Of a stretch of DNA of 64,000 bases, positions 52,801 through 60,772 are shown piece after piece. Under the pieces are notes generated by a model. That model was not told the origin of the DNA and searched no databases. It was given only the letters and a program-made list of their open reading frames with translations. The stretch is taken from contig NZ_JBEPNO010000002.1 in NCBI RefSeq assembly GCF_040546275.1, forward strand, positions 124,001 through 188,000, written 5' to 3'. How positions within the stretch are numbered: the stretch's first letter is position 1; every line of letters starts with the position of its first letter. The stretch is from Nakamurella sp040546275 (GTDB lineage: Bacteria > Actinomycetota > Actinomycetes > Mycobacteriales > Nakamurellaceae). The translations under genes and the position numbers were made by a program.

Positions 52801-53372
52801 ACCTCTGGTTCGGCCTGTCGACCTACGGCGACTGGGCGACCGTCGGTCGGAGCGTCTTCCCGACGGTGGACATCGACACCGATGGCGACAACACCGCGGA
52901 CTACACGGTGCAGGTGCAGACCGTCGGGGGGCAGTCGGACCTGTTGTACGCCATGCTGTTCGACGATCGCGGGGCCGGTTCACTGATCGGTATCTATCCG
53001 GTCAACTTCAATCTCGGGAACGTGGACACGAACGTCTTCGATTCGAACGTGCTGCTGATACCGATCGATCCGACGGCGATCGGCTACCGGGCCACGGACA
53101 CCAGTTTCCCGATCCGATACTCGGTGGCCACCTATTCGGCCTATGGAGCGCCGGAGCACGAGGGGACCATCGATACCACCCCGGCGATCACCTTCGACGT
53201 CGCCCAGCCGAAGATCCTCACCACGTCCCCGCTCTGGCAGGACCAGGGTGGCGCCGGTGTCGGCTATCGCCTCGCACCTGGCCTGACCAGTGCCGATGCA
53301 CTTGTCATCCACCTACACGGGGCGTCAGGGTCGCGGGCCGAGACCCTCACTCTCTCGGGTGCGACCGGTTGA
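49893..53372 (+). CDS. Secreted subtilisin-like (S8) serine protease
   Basis: 1159 residues. The GTG at 49893 follows GGAGGAGGG at seven bases, which decides the start. A hydrophobic signal (VGLLSLTLLLVAGLAVSVG, about residues 42-60) leads to an I9-like propeptide region. Catalytic residues are Asp242 (VIDTGIDYTH), His309 (NGHGTHVAGT) and Ser658 (SGTSMAAAEIAG). A PA-like insertion sits between His and Ser, including PIVGDPGLPVVQLTPAA. About 480 residues of beta-rich C-terminal domains follow, with a calcium-type DIDTDGDNTADY stretch and four 18-bp repeats coding AASGA (52662-52733). It is lactocepin-like in outline. The substrate is unknown. Confidence 0.9.
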   Translation: MAPVRHHASPRGSGHRQPRCHRIGRRHSHRLVGRSTWQRVGLLSLTLLLVAGLAVSVGPVSAGAISSSDPSVAAGPAAAFSAIPGPTKPGYSRLIDDSAVLQPNRVNGSARRTVFVQLAVRSAAATWTAALAKNVSAATATRDVAVQRAAIQALSIEVSTAAKAVDPGSVTIFRVSNAVPGFGVIADPAALRALGDRKDVLAISEIVPKSPANAGAAQLTRVLQTWTNLGLTGKGVRIGVIDTGIDYTHADFGGWGTTQAYQAALSTDTAPWRPNGKVAGGYDFVGDGYSADAQPIPAPDGNPLDCNGHGTHVAGTIAGQGVDAAGRTFRGEYGSLSGADLYGMSVAPGMAPEASLYAYKVFGCSGTTDAVIPALDRSLDPNGDGNFSDRLDVVDLSLASVAPAPQDPENAVLDVIARFGVVPVVAAGNGGDQTDAASSLAGSVQSIAVGSSVDSYQQLDGLRATLPGGASQIVAGQVSTSYPWTGSADVSGEVVSLSADNADGCSPLSAADRARAAGKVVWLTWDDDDSTRHCGSALRSADVRSAGAVGALLTSGTPVFAGPIVGDPGLPVVQLTPAATAALEGGVDKGLQVGFSADLIGQKPEIDDSITDLVGSASARGPHAVPGAIKPDVSAPGDTISSAAMGSGHGSALRSGTSMAAAEIAGVAALVRQERPAWTTEQVKAAVMNTADHDVFALPDRTGPALGPDRVGAGRVDARAAVATRLLAYSSTTPGAVSVSFGVLPADVRQGTVTATAAVVVQNAGTATSTLSIGYQALVAQPGVSYQVTPSGMTLPAGSSALATVTMTVLPDALRHTPDPSTPAQQTNILTGLDEARQYVSAASGRLLLSSPGAPDLRVPVYGAAKPESSTTSADGTVAGAPAIVLSGQGFALSAPSDPVSTTYSSLVSVLDLGYRSTRILPAGAASGAGAASGTAAASGAAAASGAASGGDLQAVGAGRTAADASGPGYLWFGLSTYGDWATVGRSVFPTVDIDTDGDNTADYTVQVQTVGGQSDLLYAMLFDDRGAGSLIGIYPVNFNLGNVDTNVFDSNVLLIPIDPTAIGYRATDTSFPIRYSVATYSAYGAPEHEGTIDTTPAITFDVAQPKILTTSPLWQDQGGAGVGYRLAPGLTSADALVIHLHGASGSRAETLTLSGATG
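52662..52733. repeat. 18-bp tandem repeat inside the subtilase gene
   Basis: Four units of the type GGCGCCGCATCGGGTGCC at 52662, 52680, 52698 and 52716, in frame, coding an Ala/Gly/Ser-rich linker before the last beta domain. Confidence 0.88.
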
Positions 53373-53548
53373 TGGCCCAGCGGGGCGATGGGTTCGGTAC
53401 GCCAGGGTGGACCAGCTGGTCCAGCGTCTGAGGGTGTCGTCCGCGCGCTTCGCTCCGCATGCCACCCGACACAGGTGTCCACCTTTTGCCCCGATACCGT
53501 TACCCTTCGCAGTGAATCCAAGGCAATCCAGGACAGAAATGGTTGAAC

Positions 53549-54571
53549 ATGAAGCTTGCGGTCATTCCGGGTGACGGCATCGGTCCCGAGGTTGTCGCCG
53601 AAGGCCTGAAGGTCCTGACCGGCGTCGTCCCTTCGGTGGAGACCACCACCTACGACCTGGGTGCGGCCCGCTGGCACCGCACGGGTGAGTTGCTCCCCGA
53701 CTCGGTCCTGCGGGAACTGCGCGATCACGACGCCATCCTGCTCGGAGCCGTCGGGGATCCGACGGTTCCGTCGGGAATCCTGGAACGCGGTCTGCTGCTC
53801 CGCATCCGTTTCGAACTGGACCACCACGTGAACCTTCGTCCGGCGCGCCTGTACCCAGGCGTCGTCGGGCCGCTCGCCGGCGACCAGGCGATCGACCTGC
53901 TGGTGCTGCGGGAGGGGACCGAAGGCCCCTATGCGGGCAACGGTGGTCTGCTCCGGAAGGACACCCCCCACGAGATCGCCACCGAGGTCTCGCTGAACAC
54001 CTACTTCGGAGTGGAGCGGGTCGTCCGCGACGCCTTCCGTCGCGCCGCGCGCCGTCCTCGCAAGCACCTGACGCTGGTGCACAAGACGAACGTGCTGGTG
54101 CACGCCGGGCAGCTGTGGAGCCGGGTGGTGGAAGAGGTGTCGATGGAGTTCCCCGACGTGTCGGTGGCCTACGCACACATCGACGCCGCGATGATCTACC
54201 TCGTCACCGATCCTGGACGGTTCGACGTCATCGTGACCGACAACCTGTTCGGCGACATCCTGACCGATCTGGCCGCGGCCGTGTCCGGCGGGATCGGCCT
54301 GGCCGCCTCGGCCAACCTGGATGTGTCCGGGGCCAACCCGAGCATGTTCGAACCGGTCCACGGCTCGGCACCGGACATCGCGGGAGCCGGAACGGCGGAT
54401 CCGACGGCTACCGTCCTGTCGGTCGCGTTGCTGCTCGACCACCTGGGACTGCCGGACTCGGCCCGCCGGGTGGAGGCGGCGGTCGCCTTCGACCTGGCCA
54501 CCCGTCAGCCCGGGTCGGCCGGCAAGACCACCGCGGTCGGCGATCGCCTGGCGGCGTTGGCGTCCAGCTGA
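53549..54571 (+). CDS. leuB: 3-isopropylmalate dehydrogenase (actinobacterial type)
   Basis: 340 residues. KLAVIPGDGIGPEVVAEGLK opens the protein, then LLGAVGDPTVPSGILERGLL, LREGTEGPYAGNGG, the substrate Arg/Tyr region, LVHKTNVLVHAGQLW (Lys), and the metal-binding DNLFGDILTDLAAA. The NAD segment is EPVHGSAPDIAGAGTADPTA. The ATG at 53549 is preferred to the TTG two codons earlier. It follows the protease by 176 bp and precedes cimA by 90 bp. It may act on both isopropylmalate and, given cimA next door, methylmalate. Confidence 0.94.
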   Translation: MKLAVIPGDGIGPEVVAEGLKVLTGVVPSVETTTYDLGAARWHRTGELLPDSVLRELRDHDAILLGAVGDPTVPSGILERGLLLRIRFELDHHVNLRPARLYPGVVGPLAGDQAIDLLVLREGTEGPYAGNGGLLRKDTPHEIATEVSLNTYFGVERVVRDAFRRAARRPRKHLTLVHKTNVLVHAGQLWSRVVEEVSMEFPDVSVAYAHIDAAMIYLVTDPGRFDVIVTDNLFGDILTDLAAAVSGGIGLAASANLDVSGANPSMFEPVHGSAPDIAGAGTADPTATVLSVALLLDHLGLPDSARRVEAAVAFDLATRQPGSAGKTTAVGDRLAALASS

Positions 54572-54661
54572 GTCAGGCAGAATCATTCTCTGCGCGTTCT
54601 CCCGGTTCCCAGGACCAGGGCACGCCGACCGCGAGTCCCTCGTGAAACCAGGAGTACGGCG

Positions 54662-56356
54662 ATGACCACAACCGCATCCGCAGCGCCGCGGTCGGACCTC
54701 CTGCAGGTCTCTCCGCTCGGCGACGCCTTCCACGTCTTCGACACCACCCTGCGCGACGGTGCGCAGCGTGAGGGCATCACCTATTCGGTCGCGGACAAGA
54801 TCGCTGTGGCCACGTTGCTGGACGAGCTCGGGGTCGGCTTCATCGAGGGTGGCTGGCCCGGGGCCATGCCCAAGGACACCGAGTTCTTCGCCAGGGCCGC
54901 GGCCGGGGAGCTGACGCTCGGCTCGGCGCAGCTGGTGGCGTTCGGGTCCACCCGGAAGGCCGGGATCAGGGCCAAGGACGACCCACAGGTGCGGGCGCTG
55001 CTCGACTCGCAGGCGCCGATCATCACGCTGGTGGCGAAGTCCGACGTCCGGCATGTCGAGCGCGCCCTGCGGACCACGCTCGAGGAGAACCTGAGCATGG
55101 TCGGCGACACCGTCGCGTTCCTGGTCGGGGAGGGGCGACGGGTGTTCCTGGACTGCGAGCACTTCTTCGACGGCTACGTCGCCGACCACGACTACGGACT
55201 GCGGGTGGCCGAGGCCGCGACCACGGCAGGCGCCGACGTCATCGTGATGTGCGACACCAACGGCGGCATGATGCCGGTCGGTCTGCACCAGGTGGTCGCC
55301 GAAGTCAAGGCGCGCACCGGTTTCCGGCTGGGAATCCACTGCCAGGACGACACCGGCTGCGCCGTGGCCAACACCGTCGCCGCCGTCCAGGCCGGCGCGA
55401 CGCACGTGCAGTGCACGGCCAACGGCTACGGCGAGCGCGCCGGCAACGCCGACCTGTTCGCGGTGCTGGGCAACCTGGTCGTCAAGATGGGACTGCCCGT
55501 CCTGCCCGACGGGCGCCTGGGTGAGATGGTCCGGGTCTCGCACGCGGTGGCCGAACTGGCCAACATCGCCCCGAACACCCACCAGGCCTACGTCGGATCG
55601 TCGGCGTTCTCGCACAAGGCCGGCCTGCACGCCTCCGCCATCAAGGTCGATCCCGAGCTCTACAACCACCTCGATCCGGAGGTCGTCGGCAACGGCATGC
55701 ACATCCTGATCACCGAGATGGCCGGTCGCGCGTCGGTCGAGCTCAAGGCCAAGGAGTTCGGCATCGACCTCGCGGGCCTGCCCCAGGTGGTCTCCCGGGT
55801 GGTCGACACGGTCAAGGAGCGTGAGGCGTCCGGCTGGAGCTACGAGGCCGCCGACGCGTCCTTCGAGCTGCTGCTCCGCGACGAGCTGGCCGCCGCCCGC
55901 GGCGAGGAGGTGACGGCTCCGTTCCGACTGGAGTCGTACCGGGTGATCGTCGAAAATACCGCGAACACAGTCGGCCAGGGCCGGATCGTCCTGTCCGAGG
56001 CCACCGTCAAGGTGCACGTCGGCGGGCAGCGGGTGGTCGCCACCGCCGAGGGGAACGGCCCGGTCAACGCGCTGGACTCCGCGCTGCGCGCAGCGCTCGC
56101 CGACCACCTGCCCGGCCTGGCCGGCGTCGAACTCATCGACTACAAGGTCCGGATCCTGGCCGGCCACGCGGGCACCGACTCGGTGACCAGGGTGCTGGTC
56201 GCCTCGTCGTCGACGAAGGCCGCCGGCGCACCGGAATGGACCACCGTCGGCGTGCACGCCAACGTGGTCGAGGCGTCGTGGGAGGCTCTGGTCGACTCGC
56301 TGGTCTACGCCCTGCGGTCGGCGCCGGAACCGGTCGGTCCGACGCCCGGCGCCTAG
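54662..56356 (+). CDS. cimA: (R)-citramalate synthase (CimA/LeuA2 type)
   Basis: 564 residues of the DRE-TIM metallolyase family. VFDTTLRDGAQREGITYSVA is the DRE motif, with the metal-binding HCQDDTGCAVANTVAAVQAG and NGYGERAGNADLFA. SAFSHKAGLHASAIKVDPEL leads to the C-terminal regulatory LeuA-dimer domain (FRLESYRVIVENTANTVGQG). The pattern fits citramalate synthase, which makes 2-ketobutyrate from pyruvate for isoleucine, better than isopropylmalate synthase, but sequence alone does not settle the substrate. AGGAG lies seven bases before the ATG. Confidence 0.9.
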   Translation: MTTTASAAPRSDLLQVSPLGDAFHVFDTTLRDGAQREGITYSVADKIAVATLLDELGVGFIEGGWPGAMPKDTEFFARAAAGELTLGSAQLVAFGSTRKAGIRAKDDPQVRALLDSQAPIITLVAKSDVRHVERALRTTLEENLSMVGDTVAFLVGEGRRVFLDCEHFFDGYVADHDYGLRVAEAATTAGADVIVMCDTNGGMMPVGLHQVVAEVKARTGFRLGIHCQDDTGCAVANTVAAVQAGATHVQCTANGYGERAGNADLFAVLGNLVVKMGLPVLPDGRLGEMVRVSHAVAELANIAPNTHQAYVGSSAFSHKAGLHASAIKVDPELYNHLDPEVVGNGMHILITEMAGRASVELKAKEFGIDLAGLPQVVSRVVDTVKEREASGWSYEAADASFELLLRDELAAARGEEVTAPFRLESYRVIVENTANTVGQGRIVLSEATVKVHVGGQRVVATAEGNGPVNALDSALRAALADHLPGLAGVELIDYKVRILAGHAGTDSVTRVLVASSSTKAAGAPEWTTVGVHANVVEASWEALVDSLVYALRSAPEPVGPTPGA

Positions 56357-56442
56357 CCGCGGTCTCGGGGTCGACCGGCGCTGTCGGCCACCCCACCCTG
56401 CACCACCACCTTGCTCCGCCGCCGGTACCTGGAGGATCTTTC

Positions 56443-57231
56443 ATGCGCATGGCCCGGATCGCCCACCCGTCGGGCGTTGCCTTCGTCGTCATCGACGGTG
56501 AGGGCGACGGCAGTCACGACATCGACAACCTGGTCGCCAAGGAGATCGTCGACCACCCCTTCGGCACCCCGGAGTACACCGGGCGGGAGTGGCCGTTGGG
56601 CCAGACCCGTTTGCTGGCACCGATTCTGCCGTCGAAGGTCGTTGCGGTCGGCCGCAACTACGCCGACCATGCCGCCGAGCTGGGCAACGCTGTCCCCGAC
56701 GAACCGCTGATCTTCCTGAAGCCCTCGACCTCGGTGATCGGGCCGGGCGCCCCGATCCTGATCCCGCCGTCCTCCCAGCGGGTGGAGTTCGAGGGCGAGT
56801 TGGCCGTGGTGATCGGTCGTCCTTGCCGTGACGTGTCCGCGGAGAACGCGAAGTCGGTGATCCTGGGCTACACGGTGGCCAACGACGTGACCGCCCGCGA
56901 CCTGCAGCGCGCCGACGTCCAGTTCACCCGCGGCAAGAGCTTCGACTCCTTCTGCCCGCTCGGCCCGTGGATCGAGACGGAACTCGACCCGAGTGACCTG
57001 TCGGTGGTCACCGAGCTCGACGAGGAGCTGATGCAGGACGGCCGCACCTCGGACATGGTGCACACCGTCGCTCACCAGATCGAGTTCATCTCGGCGATCA
57101 TGACGCTGCTCCCGGGGGACGTGATCCTCACCGGCACCCCGGCCGGCGTCGGCCGGATGCTCGCCGGCCAGACCGTCTCCGTCACCGTCGAGGGCATCGG
57201 CACCCTGACCAACCCCGTCCAGGCCCGCTGA
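56443..57231 (+). CDS. Fumarylacetoacetate hydrolase-family protein
   Basis: 262 residues. The C-terminal FAH fold is clear from about residue 60: KVVAVGRNYADHAAELGN, FLKPSTSVIGPGAPI, EFEGELAVVIGRPCRDVS (metal-binding Glu pair), GYTVANDVTARDLQ, and the end TGTPAGVGRML. The start at 56443 is decided by GGAGG seven bases upstream. Relatives act as acylpyruvases, oxaloacetate decarboxylases or isomerases. In actinobacteria the gene lies just before gltX, as here, for reasons not known. Confidence 0.9.
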   Translation: MRMARIAHPSGVAFVVIDGEGDGSHDIDNLVAKEIVDHPFGTPEYTGREWPLGQTRLLAPILPSKVVAVGRNYADHAAELGNAVPDEPLIFLKPSTSVIGPGAPILIPPSSQRVEFEGELAVVIGRPCRDVSAENAKSVILGYTVANDVTARDLQRADVQFTRGKSFDSFCPLGPWIETELDPSDLSVVTELDEELMQDGRTSDMVHTVAHQIEFISAIMTLLPGDVILTGTPAGVGRMLAGQTVSVTVEGIGTLTNPVQAR

Positions 57232-57242
57232 CCCCCACCCCC

Positions 57243-57322
57243 GCGCTTATCAACTTCGACGGCGCTCATGATCGGGTCGATTTCTGTCACACCGGTCCCA
57301 AACACGCGACGTTCATGAGCGC
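57243..57322. repeat. 80-bp palindromic element, related in layout to those at 14.4 kb
   Basis: It begins GCGCTTATCAACTTCG and ends GACGTTCATGAGCGC; the ends are imperfect inverted repeats. Internal GGCGC, YCGATTT, GGTCC and AAACACGC blocks occur in the same order as in the 14391 element. It sits in the short gap between the FAH gene and gltX. Confidence 0.6.
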
Positions 57323-57350
57323 GCATCGCCAGGCTTAGGCTGAAGCAGTT

Positions 57351-58955
57351 ATGACTGACCTGCTGAGCACCTCTGACCTCCCCGCCGGACCAACTGGCTC
57401 CTCGCCTTCGCAACGGCCATCACCTGCCGACGGTCTCGGCGACCACTCAGGCGAGCCGTTGGTCCGCGTCGCGGCCGCTGCCCGCCCTGTTCGCGCCCGG
57501 TTCTGCCCCTCGCCGACCGGCACCCCGCACGTCGGCCTCGCCCGGACCGCCCTGTTCAACTGGGCGTTCGCCCGGCATCACGGCGGGAAGCTGATCTTCC
57601 GGATCGAGGACACCGACGCGGCCCGGGACTCCGAGGAGTCCTACCAGGCGCTGATCGAGGCGATGAACTGGCTCGGGATCGACTGGGACGAGGGCCCACT
57701 CGTCGGCGGGCCACACGCGCCCTACCGGCAGAGCCAGCGCAAGGACATCTACAAGGACATCGCCCAGCGGCTGCTCGAGGCCGGGCACCTGTACCCGTCC
57801 TACTCCACGACGGAGGACGTCACCGCCCGTCATCTGGCGGCCGGTCGCGATCCCAAACTCGGTTACGACAACTACGACCGAGTTCCTGACGACGCGCTGG
57901 TCGCCGCTGCGGTCCAGGCCGGACGTGCCCCTGTCCTCCGGCTCAGGATGCCCGACCGGGACATCGGCTTCGACGACATGGTGCGCGGCCAGGTCACCTT
58001 CCCGAACGGCTCCGTGCCCGATCCCGTCATGGTGCGCGGAACCGGCGAACCGCTGTACACGCTGGTCAACCCGGTCGATGACGCGCTGATGGGGATCACC
58101 CACGTGCTGCGCGGAGAGGACCTGCTGCCGTCGACCCCGCGTCAGATCGCCCTGTACGAGGCGCTCACCGACATCGGAGTCGCCCAGTTCACGCCGGAGT
58201 TCGGGCACATGCCGTTCGTGACGGGCGAGGGCAACCGCAAGCTGTCCAAGCGCGACCCGCAGTCGAATCTCTTCCAGTATCGCGAGGACGGGTTCATCGC
58301 CGAGGGCATGATCAACTACCTGGCGCTGCTCGGCTGGTCGCTGGCCGACGACCGCGACATCTTCACCCCTGCCGAACTGGTCGCCGCGTTCGACGGGAAG
58401 CGGATCTCCGGCAACCCGGCGCGTTTCGACCGCAAGAAGGCCGAGTCGATCAACTCGACCCACCTGCGGATGCTGACCCCTGCCGACTTCGCCGCCCGGC
58501 TGGCCGACTACGTCGTCTCCTCCGGCCGGGTCAAGGAGCTCGGCTCCACCCAGCACACGCTGATCGGCCAGGCGGCACCGCTGGTCCAGGAGCGGTGCAT
58601 CCTGCTCAAGGACGCCGCCGAGATGATCGACTTCCTGCTGGTCGAGGAAGCCGCCTTCGACGTCGACCCGACGGCCGCCGTCAAGGTGCTCAAACCCGAG
58701 TCGGGCGAGGTGCTGGGCGTCGCCATCACCGCGCTGGAATCGCTGGACGAGTTCGTCGCGGCCGACATCGAGCGGGTGCTGAAGGCGTCGTTGATCGACG
58801 GTCTGGCGCTCAAGCCGAAGGTGGCTTTCGCCCCGGTCCGGGTGGGCGCCACCGGGCGTACCGTATCGCCGCCGCTGTACGAATCGCTCGAGCTGCTCGG
58901 ACGGGACCGCACCCTACTGCGGCTCCGCGCCGCCCAGCGGCTGGCCCAGCGCTGA
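57351..58955 (+). CDS. gltX: Glutamyl-tRNA synthetase
   Basis: 534 residues, class I. After a ~45-residue non-conserved N-terminus comes ARFCPSPTGTPHVGLARTAL (HVGL as the HIGH motif), IFRIEDTDAARDSEES, and the KMSKS-type loop KLSKRDPQSN. The C-terminal anticodon-binding helical domain is complete. A TAGGCT box at 57336-57341 and the absence of a ribosome site suggest a leaderless start at the ATG. With gatCAB in the same window and tRNA genes nearby, it is probably non-discriminating and charges tRNA-Gln with Glu. Confidence 0.96.
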   Translation: MTDLLSTSDLPAGPTGSSPSQRPSPADGLGDHSGEPLVRVAAAARPVRARFCPSPTGTPHVGLARTALFNWAFARHHGGKLIFRIEDTDAARDSEESYQALIEAMNWLGIDWDEGPLVGGPHAPYRQSQRKDIYKDIAQRLLEAGHLYPSYSTTEDVTARHLAAGRDPKLGYDNYDRVPDDALVAAAVQAGRAPVLRLRMPDRDIGFDDMVRGQVTFPNGSVPDPVMVRGTGEPLYTLVNPVDDALMGITHVLRGEDLLPSTPRQIALYEALTDIGVAQFTPEFGHMPFVTGEGNRKLSKRDPQSNLFQYREDGFIAEGMINYLALLGWSLADDRDIFTPAELVAAFDGKRISGNPARFDRKKAESINSTHLRMLTPADFAARLADYVVSSGRVKELGSTQHTLIGQAAPLVQERCILLKDAAEMIDFLLVEEAAFDVDPTAAVKVLKPESGEVLGVAITALESLDEFVAADIERVLKASLIDGLALKPKVAFAPVRVGATGRTVSPPLYESLELLGRDRTLLRLRAAQRLAQR

Positions 58956-59016
58956 GCGGGCGCCGGGTGTCGCACCGGCACGCGCCGTTTTCCGGGGTGA
59001 CCCGCAGGCGGTCCGG

Positions 59017-59781
59017 GTGACCGACTTCGGCGTGCTCTTCGACGTCGACGACACGCTCGTCGATTTCTCCGGTGCCGCCCGGTCGGCGCTCCTGGACGTC
59101 GCGGCGATGTTCCCTCCCCGGTTGGGGGAGGGACCCTCGATCGCAGATCTCGTCCTGGCGTCCTGGGAGGTGGTCAGCGAGCGGGAGTACGGCCGTTTCC
59201 TGGCCGACGAGCTGACGTTCGACGCCATGCTGGTGTCCAGGATGGCGGCCGTCACGGCGGAGATGGATCCGGCCGGCGACCTCGGCCTCGATCCGGTGGT
59301 GCTGGAGCGACTGCGCAACGAGTCGATCTTCACCCACTACCGCCAGTACCCCGATGTCACGGACACCCTCCGCCGGTTCCGCGACGCCGACGTGCCGGTC
59401 GGCGTGCTGTCCAACAGCGACGGCGACTACCAGCGCCGCAAGATGGTGGCCGCCGGTCTGGGTGAACTCGTGCCCGGTGGCGTCTTTTCCGGGGATGTCG
59501 GCATCGCCAAGCCCGAGGCGGGGATCTTTCTGGCCGGCGCCCGCTCGATCGGCATGCCGCCGGAGCGGGTGCTCTACGTCGGCGACCGGTGGGCCACCGA
59601 TGCGCTCGGGGCACTGGGCGCCGGTCTGGCCGCGGTCTGGGTGAATCGCGACGGATCGTCCCGCCCGGCGGATGCGCAGCAGCGGCTGGACGGTCTGCCG
59701 GGCTCGGCGGTGCGGGTGGTCGAACTGCCGGACCTGACCGGGTTGGACGTCGGTCTGGCCAGGCGTCTGGTCAGTGCCTGA
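59017..59781 (+). CDS. HAD-superfamily hydrolase
   Basis: 254 residues. Motif I is LFDVDDTLVDFSGAA (nucleophile Asp). The cap is helical. Motif II is GVLSNSDGDYQ, the Lys lies in GIAKPEAGIF, and motif IV in LYVGDRWATDALGALGAG. It is a small-molecule phosphatase of the YjjG/REG-2-like kind. It lies 61 bp after gltX and is probably co-transcribed. Substrate unknown. Start is a GTG. Confidence 0.88.
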   Translation: MTDFGVLFDVDDTLVDFSGAARSALLDVAAMFPPRLGEGPSIADLVLASWEVVSEREYGRFLADELTFDAMLVSRMAAVTAEMDPAGDLGLDPVVLERLRNESIFTHYRQYPDVTDTLRRFRDADVPVGVLSNSDGDYQRRKMVAAGLGELVPGGVFSGDVGIAKPEAGIFLAGARSIGMPPERVLYVGDRWATDALGALGAGLAAVWVNRDGSSRPADAQQRLDGLPGSAVRVVELPDLTGLDVGLARRLVSA

Positions 59782-59812
59782 TTCCACCGATGGCTGGGCC
59801 CGAGCGGCCGAA

Positions 59813-59842
59813 TTGGCCACGACGGCCTCGGGTGCGTAGGAT
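59813..59842 (+). promoter_or_regulatory. Promoter of the tRNA-Gln gene
   Basis: TTGGCC (59813-59818), an 18-bp spacer and TAGGAT (59837-59842), about 60 bp before the tRNA. For tRNA-Glu a TAGTAT lies at 60067-60072 without a good -35. Confidence 0.55.
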
Positions 59843-59904
59843 GGTCTCTCGGTGCCTTCCCCGATCGAGTATTCGATCTGAAAGCTCCTGCAGTCGAACA
59901 GCTT

Positions 59905-59976
59905 TGGGGTATGGTGTAATTGGCAACACTAGGGATTCTGATTCCCTCATTCTAGGTTCGAGTCCTAGTACCCCAG
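59905..59976 (+). tRNA. tRNA-Gln (anticodon CUG)
   Basis: The acceptor stem TGGGGTA/TACCCCA is perfect, the anticodon stem AGGGA/TCCCT carries the loop TTCTGAT (anticodon CTG), and the T-arm GGTTCGAGTCC is standard; discriminator G. CCA is not encoded. Confidence 0.95.
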
Positions 59977-60107
59977 CGATCGTCTCCGGTGCTGGTCGCA
60001 GCAGCGGAACGGTGGATCGTCGGCCACCAGCCGGTCCGGTTGGCCCAGCCCGACCGGATCGTCAGGTAGTATCTCAACGGCTCGCATTCATCTGTGCAGT
60101 CACCTAG

Positions 60108-60183
60108 GGCCCCGTCGTCTAGCGGCCTAGGACGCCGCCCTCTCACGGCGGTAGCGAGGGTTCGAATCCCTTCGGGGCTACCA
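60108..60183 (+). tRNA. tRNA-Glu (anticodon CUC)
   Basis: The acceptor GGCCCCG/CGGGGCT (one G-U pair) and the anticodon stem CCGCC/GGCGG with loop CTCTCAC (anticodon CTC) are clear. T-arm GGGTTCGAATCCC. Discriminator A at 60180, followed by an encoded CCA. Confidence 0.95.
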
Positions 60184-60240
60184 GCGAAGTCCAGCGGTTC
60201 TCGACAGGGAGCCGCTGGACTTCTTGCGTTGGAATGTTGG

Positions 60241-60738
60241 CTACAGCCGAACCGAGAGACGCTGCGCCGTCACCGGTGTGGGATCCAGCACGCAGGACTG
60301 GCTGACGAGCCGGCCCAGGACTTCCGGGCCCAACGGTGCGTGGTAGACGATCTCGGCCGTGCCGCCCCCGGGATGGACGAGGTGGGCGACCTCGATGTGG
60401 ATGCGTACGCCCGCCGGTTCGAGGTAGACGACAGCGGCATGGGTGGTACCGGTGCCCGAGTCGATCGCGGCGGCAGTTCCGGTTGCGTCGAGCCGGTGGT
60501 CGGAGAGGATCAGCGGTCCGAGGCTCACACGAAGGTGATCGGGCCGGATCACCAGCGAGCCGACCAGTTTTCGCCGGCCGCTGGTCCGGTTCCGCCCGGG
60601 TAGCCGTAGGGCGGTGCTGATCGAGGTGACCGGGATGCCCTCCTGGGCCAGGAGAACCCCTGGTTCCGAGGCAGCCTGCGTCCATTCCGTCGGGTAGCGG
60701 CCCGCGTGGAAGAGTCTGAATCGGATGGCTGTCGGCAC
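60241..60738 (-). CDS. Conserved hypothetical protein
   Basis: 165 residues, no signal or membrane segment. It has a beta-rich pattern (SLVIRPDHLRVSLGPLILSD, AAVVYLEPAGVRIHIEVAH, AEIVYHAPLGPEVLGRLV). I do not recognise a family with a known function. It lies 34 bp downstream of the iclR gene on the same strand, so they may be co-transcribed, and it is convergent with the tRNA genes. Confidence 0.65.
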   Translation of the reverse strand: MPTAIRFRLFHAGRYPTEWTQAASEPGVLLAQEGIPVTSISTALRLPGRNRTSGRRKLVGSLVIRPDHLRVSLGPLILSDHRLDATGTAAAIDSGTGTTHAAVVYLEPAGVRIHIEVAHLVHPGGGTAEIVYHAPLGPEVLGRLVSQSCVLDPTPVTAQRLSVRL

Positions 60739-60772
60739 CAGCGAATCGTAGGCGTGCGTGTCGATCGGCTGG

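Noticed and set aside
53264..56257. A 997-codon open frame on the minus strand through leuB and cimA
   Set aside because: It lies exactly opposite two intact conserved genes. Its translation is low-complexity Arg/Gly/Asp/His-rich text without motifs, as expected for the antisense frame of high-GC genes.
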